Shown: in pieces, positions 57,050 through 64,000 of the stretch | Numbering within the stretch: the stretch's first letter is position 1 | Layout of the letters: each line of letters begins with the position of its first letter | Assembly: GCA_016490735.1 (NCBI GenBank) | Contig: JAEMWC010000385.1 | Coordinates: forward strand, 65,001-129,000 | DNA: 64,000 nucleotides | Source: Pachyseris speciosa | Taxonomy: Eukaryota > Cnidaria > Anthozoa > Scleractinia > Pachyseridae | Direction of reading: 5' to 3' | Made by a program: the position numbers and the translations under genes | The notes under the pieces: model-generated | The model's input: the letters and a program-made list of their open reading frames with translations, nothing else | The model's database searches: none | Told to the model about the DNA's origin: nothing

Positions 57050-58572
57050 TATACAAAACAGGAACAGTTTGCTATTGACGCCAATTTTCCATGTCATCTT
57101 GAAAGAAATTTGTTGAGATTGCTAAAGGCATTAATTTCAACAGAGGCATTTGGTTTCAAATATTCTCCTCTATGTGAGCTCTTTCTGATTTCTGCACTCC
57201 AGTTTCTAGATTCCGGATTCCTGGATTTCAATTTCCGGATTCCTGCTTTTCGGTAAACCCCTCGTGTTCCAACGATTTACTGGATGTAAATGCTGGGAGT
57301 CTCTTCAAACTATTTAAGCCTTCAAATCACGATTTTCTCCTTAATGCAAGATTTGGATAGTTAATTGACTGATTCACGAAGAAACCCAGCCCTGAAAAGA
57401 TGTTTCAATGGAATGTTTATCGGAAAATATGGCCGTGGAATCGAGCTTAGTTCATTCGTTTGTAACTGACAAGAAAATCGACAAACGCCGTGCTCAAGTT
57501 TCGAGCGCAATAACCACCTATTTACTGGAACTGAAATTCAATTCAATGATGTAGAGGGTTGGAAAATGGCTGAAGGTGGAAACAAGCCCCAGTTGTGAAG
57601 CAGGTAGGCTGCAGTTATGACAAAATCTCCTCGAGATAGGTCGATTTTGTGATAGGCCTGAAAGTCGCAAATGCTCGTACATGTGTTGATACAAACGGCC
57701 ATAACTTTTGAAATACTGAAAACGTACAGCGGTTTTTGCATATTTTCGCCGATAAAGGACTACACTTTTCGGCTGTGTAGACTAGAGTGTTCAACTAGGT
57801 CCCAAACGTTCAAAATTAGCTCTAGCCTCCTTCGCAGACGTCTTTGGGCTCGTCACGCGTTCAATGCCCACGAACGTATGCTGAACTGAACTATCACGTC
57901 CGTTCGCGGCGGTTAGCCAATCATAGTTCGTTTTCCAATTTATGGAAAGTAGGACTTCGACCCCGGGATTATTTTCACAGACGATGCACCTGAATCGGGT
58001 GTCGATTTCCATTCTTACGCAGCTCTTTATTGGTTTCTTCAAAACAAAGGTTAACCGCCGGCGAACGGAAGTGGCAGTTCAGTTCAGCAGACGTTCGTGG
58101 GCAAGGAACGCGTGACGAGCCCAAAGACGTCTGCGAAGGAGGCTAAATTAGCTCCTGACGCAAGGCTATTTCCGGCCATCGTTCGACGGCGATTGACAGT
58201 GTTTAGTAATATGCTTGATTTCGTCTTGAAACATAAAGCAAGCGAAAATGTGTTTGTATCTTGGAAAACTGCAAAAGTTAATAAGTTAATTAAGAAGTGA
58301 AATGACGTAAGATTCATTGCTGAATGATGGGAATCAAATATTTTACAGCGCCACGAAAAATGCCAATTTTATGCTTTTCGGAGACGTTGCGACGGGCGCT
58401 GACCGGGCAAAATATTTGATGGCTCCTAACGCCACCGAAAAACCATTTCGATTCAAACCAAATCTGTTTTCATTCTAACCTTAATAAAGTCTTTTAGTTA
58501 TGAGAGTTCCAGGCGAAATTATTTTTGATGCGAAATTGATTGGGTGGTTTTTACAGAGACAGCCTCTTAAAA
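57050..58572. repeat. Inverted 1.2-kb duplicate, right copy
   Basis: Reverse complement of 44321-45536, interrupted by a 323-bp MITE. The two copies flank the LINE/Gypsy region as inverted repeats about 11.5 kb apart. Confidence 0.85.
57823..58145. mobile_element. 323-bp MITE with 9-bp TSD (MULE-type)
   Basis: TIRs of about 95 bp start TAGCCTCCTTCGCAGACGTC. AATTAGCTC flanks both sides (57814-57822, 58146-58154). The left copy of the inverted duplicate (near 44725) has the empty site, confirming the boundaries and that insertion followed the duplication. Confidence 0.9.
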
Positions 58573-58938
58573 AGGTTTCATGTGCACAATCCAAAAACCA
58601 GAAACCAATAGGAAGCGAGTAAATACCTTGATTATCAAAGACTGTGCTGTCAATAATTTTAAGCGATAAATTTCTACCCAAAATAGAGCCTGGATAGAGT
58701 GAGAGGACGTTTTCTGCTATCTTAATGTAACAAAATTTCCAATTATGCTAAGTTTCACTAACCAGCAATAGCGGACGAGATATTTTTCAATTTATTCCTT
58801 CTTTCACTGAAGTTTGTTTTACCGACTGATTAACCATTTCTAATCATTTGGCTTTAAAAATGAAGTGAAATGAAGTGAAAATGCGATTTGTGAGGTTGTG
58901 CGAATGTTCAAACGAATAAAATTGGAGTATTGTGATTA

Positions 58939-59136
58939 ATATATGAAATGAATCATATATGAACTGCGGTAATGAAATCAACTGAAGAATGATCCTCGCA
59001 GTTGTGAACGCAATTTATGCAATTGCAGTTCAGTTCAGGCTTCTTTTCGCAATTGCATAAATTGCGTTCACAACTGCGAGGATCATTCTTCAGTTGATTT
59101 CATTATCGCAGTTCATATATGATTCATTTCATATAT
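58939..59136. repeat. Palindrome of SINE tails
   Basis: Arms 58939-59026 and 59049-59136 are the SINE tail (TTCATATATGA...GAGGATCATTCTTCA...GCAATTGC) in opposite orientations around AGTTCAGTTCAGGCTTCTTTTC. The head of the left copy is missing. Confidence 0.9.
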
Positions 59137-59139
59137 TAT

Positions 59140-59185
59140 TCACACTCATTTCTTTCACGGGATCATATGAACCCACAACTGACCT

Positions 59186-59226
<41 letters not shown>

Positions 59227-59347
59227 ATCGCACCGGTAATCGCGAGGTCACGTGTTCAAACCCCGTTGAAGTCCTGAATTTATTTTTTCAAGCTTCCTTT
59301 CGCAATTGCTTAAATTGCGTTCACAACTGCGAGGATCATTCTTCAGT
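59140..59347 (+). mobile_element. tRNA-like SINE copy 4
   Basis: tRNA-like block at 59201-59274 with the same extra C in the anticodon arm, and a G to T change that breaks the T stem (ACGTG). The leader (GAACCCACAACTGACCTGCTCCCAA) and tail are shared with copy 3 near 0.8 kb. Confidence 0.75.
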
Positions 59348-59369
59348 TGGTTAAAATTCGAGTATTATA

Positions 59370-59548
59370 GACCTTTTTCATAATGGCGGACGATTTTAAT
59401 TATTCTTTTGTATATGTGTTAATTAGCCCTACTAACCTCGCTTTAATGTAAAAATTCTATTGAATTTTGCACATGCTGACTAGGCTAGTAGGGCTCATTA
59501 TCATAAGTATAAAAGAATAATTTGTCGGGCGCCATTATGAAAAGGGTC
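59370..59548. mobile_element. 179-bp MITE, copy 2
   Basis: Same element as at 33562-33740 in inverse orientation and of identical length, TA on both sides (59368-59369, 59549-59550). Confidence 0.85.
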
Positions 59549-59624
59549 TATTGAAGTTAAAATGAATTTATTCAGCGAGCTAATATCAGAGACAATAATG
59601 GGTGCTGATTGTTTTGCTACTTAG

Positions 59625-61618
59625 GTAAAACTTCGGATTGTGGTCCAAGCGATCTATTGCTATGTGTGCACCCAAATCTCGGTAAGTACAACTTATATAG
59701 CCTCTTGTCTGAAGGTGGAAACAATCGTTGGTACCCAACGGTGTAAAACCCGGGTAAGGATTTGGCCGTTAAAAAAGATATTTGAACGACATTCAATTAT
59801 TTGATCTCCTCGGATGTTTGAGCTGAAAATTCAACTCTAAGAAAAGTTAAGGGCTTAAATGGAATCTTGGCTTTTAATCGCAATAATCTAACTGGCCCTA
59901 TTTTTCGTCTCTATTTTCAAAACTTTCATCTGACTGCTCTTTAAGAATAAAAACCTACTATTCAGCACGATGAAAACATGTATCAAATATAAAAAATCTG
60001 AGAAGAATTAGCCACTTACGGTAACGAACCACTGTCCTTGTTGTTATTCACCGGGTTCTTGCATTCAATTATAAAATATTCTTATCCCGAAAGGCCAAAT
60101 ATATCATATCTCGGGGGAGATAACGCGAGTCCTGTTCATGGCAGAAATTGTTTTCTTGCAAGGACTAAGGTCTATTTTATGCTTCGGAAAGGAACATCGA
60201 CTCATATTTGAAATCAATCAATTAGCACAAGTCACTTTGCAGAGGTGTTAAGTTTATCCAAAGAAGGACATAAATGTCAAGAAGATTGTCCCAGGGCATG
60301 CCACCATGTGGGGTATGAAACATCTTTGTCATACGCCAAGCTGCAACGGAATGTGTTCGTGGAACATTTCTTGTCCTTCCTAAATGCAACACCAGAGTCC
60401 CCAACGAATACATCATTATACGAGGAATATCGACCATTTCTTAACATGACGAAATCAGAGAGGCATGAGTTCACAGAGTAAGTACATTGTTTGAAGTACC
60501 TGAGGGAGGTAGGGCCTACTCTGTTTACTTATTCCAGGTGTCATGGGTTTATTTGTTGAAAAGCAACAGGCCAGCAGTATTCACTTATTGTCTTTGTAAG
60601 TTGTATAGGTAATAATTCAGGGGGTAATCGTGCTCGTAATTTCAAATCAGCCTCGCGCCCTAATTGTACGACACGAAGTCCCGATTACTATACCTATTAA
60701 TTGTGTCAGTAACAAAGTGCAAGAAACTCAAAGGTTGTCAAAACCTGAGTAAAACATGTCGGAATAAATATCATTGACAAGTGAATTTCGTCCATGTTTG
60801 TTTTCATTCTATACCTGTCAAACTGATCACTTAACAAATTTTCCTTGATTTTGAATGCTTAGCATGGGCTAAGTAGTTAAAGTGCTTAACTTTTATTGGC
60901 TGCTTAACTGTCCGATTTGGCCTGTCCAATGGACCTGAAACAGCGAATTAAGCCGCAAATAAGGGCTGTTAAGAACCAATTTCTATTCCAGCATTTTGTT
61001 ATTGACGCAATTAGTATTATTATAACATTGAATTTTTTTTCTGAATTATGTGTAAATCAAACTCACAGGCAGCCGAAGCTCAAGTCCAGAACTTGGTCCT
61101 GCGATCCAAATCATAACTTGCCATATATGTTCTGGATCGCAAATGAAGCCTTATTCGGTTTTAAGCAGCAAGAGCGTTTAAGAAGCATTTTCTGAGTCTG
61201 GAAAACGTGTTAAACATAAGAAAAAATAATGATGATGTCAAGAAGATATTGATTCATTGTCTGATTCAAAATTTAGCGCCCCCCCCCTCCCCCCCCCCCC
61301 CCCATTACTTGAAAAAAAAAGATTCAAAAATTGTCTTCGTTACTTGGTGTAATCTTTTTCGCCGGGTCAGAACAAGGTGGTGAAACTCACCAGAATGTAG
61401 TATATTAGTTGACAAGTTAGGTTGCAGTATGATGAAGCATTCGCACGACTTAGATCGATTGATAAATCCATTTAAACAACTTATGATCATTGTTTTATTC
61501 CATTGTTTTTTTTTTTTTTTTACATAGTGACAATATCATTTCCTTGGATATCTATTTTAAGCATCTGTACTATGACGCAATTGAGCAAACTCTGCTTTAG
61601 AGTTATGGATTTTCGTTG
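59625..61618 (+). pseudogene. DEG/ENaC channel, three downstream exons
   Basis: Exon a 59625-59681 (after GCTACTTAG, donor G|GTAAGT) reads KTSDCGPSDLLLCVHPNL. Exon b 60243-60477 (after CTTTGCAG, donor GA|GTAAGT) reads GHKCQEDCPRACHHVGYETS, the Cys-rich C-x3-C-x3-C...Y...S segment of the palm/knuckle, with NAT and NMT glycosylation sites further on. Exon c 61528-61618 (after a T run and ACATAG, donor GTAAGT) reads SLDIYFKHLYYDAIEQTLL, then TAG where Glu is expected, then SYGFSL. Phases 1, 2 and 0 agree between exons. The TM2 exon was not found downstream. The in-frame TAG (61598-61600) suggests decay. This may be the same gene as the fragment at 42.2 kb. Confidence 0.7.
61277..61303. repeat. 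Poly-C tract
   Basis: GCGCCCCCCCCCTCCCCCCC-type run inside the DEG/ENaC intron; G-quadruplex potential on the minus strand. Confidence 0.9.
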
Positions 61619-61619
61619 G

Positions 61620-64000
61620 TAAGTTATTTACAAGAAAGCTAGCCATTTATAAATTGCTTAAGTAGAGCTTAGATCGATACATAGCAACATTTCCATCGAT
61701 ACTTGATATATTAACCCTAAATCAAGCATGGTGTTCAGACTGTACAGGATGGGAATTTCAGAGGGGGTATTGATCGAATACTATGCCTTCGTATAGGTAT
61801 TTGGTGGGGAGAGCAGTATACATTGATTGTCCCCCTCTTGAATGAACAGTCTCCTTAGACCCTTGAAGGAAAACTAAAAAGTTCCAACTACTTTGACTTT
61901 TTAATAGTTCATGCTTCCAAGAGATCTTTTAATAATTCGTCAATCTTTTTGTAATATTAGATTAGCTCTATAGTGAGTGGTTGTAGTTTTCTCTGGAAAC
62001 CAGTTTGTATCGAACCTCGTTAATTAATGCCTACTCGAATTTACTGTGATGCTAATGACCACTTCATCGAAACTATTAAAAATTCTTTCCATTTAAATAA
62101 ATAAACGTCAGTGCGATCGGTATTAATCAGCGATGTATTTGAAAAAGAACTTTATTTGTATTTAACAATTATTCTACGAGGGCGTGCTGGATATGAAGTG
62201 ATAAATAACGCGCCGAGTTGGTTATAATCATTAATCCAGCAAACCCGAGCAGAATAATTGTTTTATTAAAAACTCTACGACGCATAATTGAGAATCTGAA
62301 TAAAAAAAATCGAAAGAAAGGAACTCAGAGAAAAAGAAAACCGAAAAAAAAGGAAACATTTGTCCAACACATGACTAAGCAAAAAGGGCGCGAAAACCTT
62401 TCGGTGTTTTGCAACGTTGCCGAGCAAAGTTGAATGAATTCAATGGATCTGTCCGAGAACAACGTTGAAGCTTCAGTTTAGGGTCCTTTTTGGAAAAAGG
62501 GCAGAGTTTATTTGCTCTCAATGTTGTAAATGGTCTGTAGTTTGGTAAAAAATATTCAATCATTGCTCAAAGATGGTGTAACGGCTTTCCCGTACATGTA
62601 CGAGCCGAAGGAAGCCAATTTTTAACCCATCAGAACAACAGCAATATGGGCGAATTTCGTCAAAGTGAAGACACAATTTCAATTTATTTTGATGGACTGG
62701 AACATTGTCTCACCAGAGCTGGTGGGAAACAAAATATACGAAGCTGGATAAGCAAGAAAAATGTCCAGGTTATGTTTCAAGAAATGGCTTATAGAAATTT
62801 GTCTTGATGCGTGGAACCAAAAACTGGAACCGCGGCCGAACAGAATACCAAAAACAACAAGAACTGCGATTCTTCTCATTTTTTTTTTACAAAAAATCGT
62901 ATCTGTAACCGGAAATTGAAAAGTTAAAAGACGTTCTCTGGATAAAATTTTTAAAAAACACTGGGCTTTCGATTGCCAGTCTGCAATCTTCAAAAAGTGA
63001 AGTGTAAAAAGAAGGTAAAAATATATATGTACAAAAAGGTGAGAAAATAACAAACGAATATAAATAAATACAAGAAATACAAAAGAAATACTTGTGTGAA
63101 AATAAAATGCTAATAACATGGATAAGATTACAATAAAATTGAGTATTGTCTTGACAGCTGCTTAGAATTATTGTCTGCCTGGCTAGTAATTGCAGTGTGC
63201 CAGGATTCCAGCGTTTTTCTTACGCATGAATTGCCTCTGTTTCAGTTTGTTTTGAATAGACTGGCCCGTGAGCATAGCTACAGATTGGTGACGTCGACAC
63301 TTGTTGTTGAATACATATTTTCAATTTCGTTTAGTTAAGTAAATAAAAGTGCGTTTTACTATTAGCTAAACATCAACAGCCCGGAAAATTTTCTTATCGC
63401 TGCAAGAAATTTTTTAACACGATCCCAGCACTGTTTCTCGTCGTTCCAAAACACTCAGCAATGAAAAGTTAAATTCTATTTGAATTTCGGTTCAGTTTCG
63501 AAATTTCTAATCGTTAATTCCGCTGCGAGACAATTCATGTTTTAATGGCTGCTGTTTCGAGGGAAAATTTTATTGAGCTTTCTCTGTTTGCTGAAGCGTT
63601 CATTGACCATATAAGGTAGTGTAGGCATATGAGCTGAAGCTGGTTTCCAGCTAGCCAATGAAAATGCTGGAAATCTGATATCCGTAGTTCAGTTTTTAAT
63701 AATATACTATATATACTATATATACTATATATACAACTATGGTCTTTTTGTGGGTATGAGTATTCTTACTGTTTGCGAATTCCTGGACTATGGTATCAGA
63801 AAAATATACCACAAGATATTCTCTGGCGAGAGAAACAAACGCTGAGGAATACTGTGCTGCCATATCTCACGTGACTCGTTAGCGATATTGACCAATGTCT
63901 AAGTAGAATGTTAAGTTTATTACAAACAAGACAACTTTGGCGCCTTTCCAGAAAGTTCCAGCGCCTCGTTACCACTGTTTCCAACCAGCACAATGACACA
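61620..64000. other. Intergenic stretch, no supported gene
   Basis: I looked for the missing DEG/ENaC TM2 exon (GxS motif) and did not find it. A lysine-rich plus frame at 62218-62433 and a hydrophobic minus frame at 62679-63119 are low-complexity AT sequence. A TATACTATATATACTATATA repeat lies at 63707-63735. Confidence 0.4.

Noticed and set aside
59601..59624. Search for CRISPR arrays, rRNA or snRNA genes in the window
   Set aside because: No direct-repeat/spacer array and no rRNA or spliceosomal RNA signature was seen; the sequence is eukaryotic.

Overview
The window is eukaryotic: AT-rich, gene-poor, with genes split by GT-AG introns and a dense, nested load of transposable elements. Secreted or membrane EGF/ZP proteins, DEG/ENaC channel exons, THAP-DDE, L1/Tx1-like, Gypsy and Penelope-like elements, and a tRNA-like repeat that I remember as very abundant in reef-coral genomes, all point to an anthozoan cnidarian, most likely a stony coral. 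That assignment is inference; no ribosomal or mitochondrial marker is present.

Region 1 (1-23 kb): an inverted pair of tRNA-like SINE copies, then three related two-exon genes on the minus strand for a small secreted peptide. Copy A (1101-2708) and copy B (6358-7384) read open; copy C (19281-20447) looks dead and lies in a 2-kb block duplicated from the copy B locus. Between them are LINE tails, a TTAA-flanked MITE, an 872-bp TIR element, a broken THAP-DDE transposase gene and a Penelope-like remnant folded into an inverted repeat.

Region 2 (24.8-40.7 kb) is the best gene content: two paralogous EGF-ZP membrane protein genes arranged head to head about 1 kb apart. The minus-strand gene (29997 to 24821) has 7 exons with perfectly consistent phases (468 aa: signal peptide, EGF, cbEGF-like, ZP, RRRR cleavage site, transmembrane segment). 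The plus-strand gene (30981 to 40591) has 8 exons (signal peptide, six-Cys module, EGF, EGF, ZP, transmembrane segment) with consistent phases, but two in-frame TGA codons. Its second intron carries a 2.15-kb fold-back element with 9-bp target duplications, a GGA minisatellite core and a nested 179-bp MITE.

Region 3 (41-64 kb): a broken DEG/ENaC N-terminal exon (42.2-43.1 kb) and three phase-compatible downstream DEG/ENaC exons (59.6-61.6 kb) are separated by repeats. Between them lie two inverted copies of a 1.2-kb block (44.3-45.5 and 57.1-58.6 kb) and a decayed L1/Tx1-like LINE (55.3 to 47.3 kb, minus) interrupted by a 4442-bp Gypsy element with 143-bp LTRs and a clean 5-bp target duplication (CCATT).

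Exon models were built by eye from reading frames, splice consensus and phase agreement; no alignment or expression data were available.
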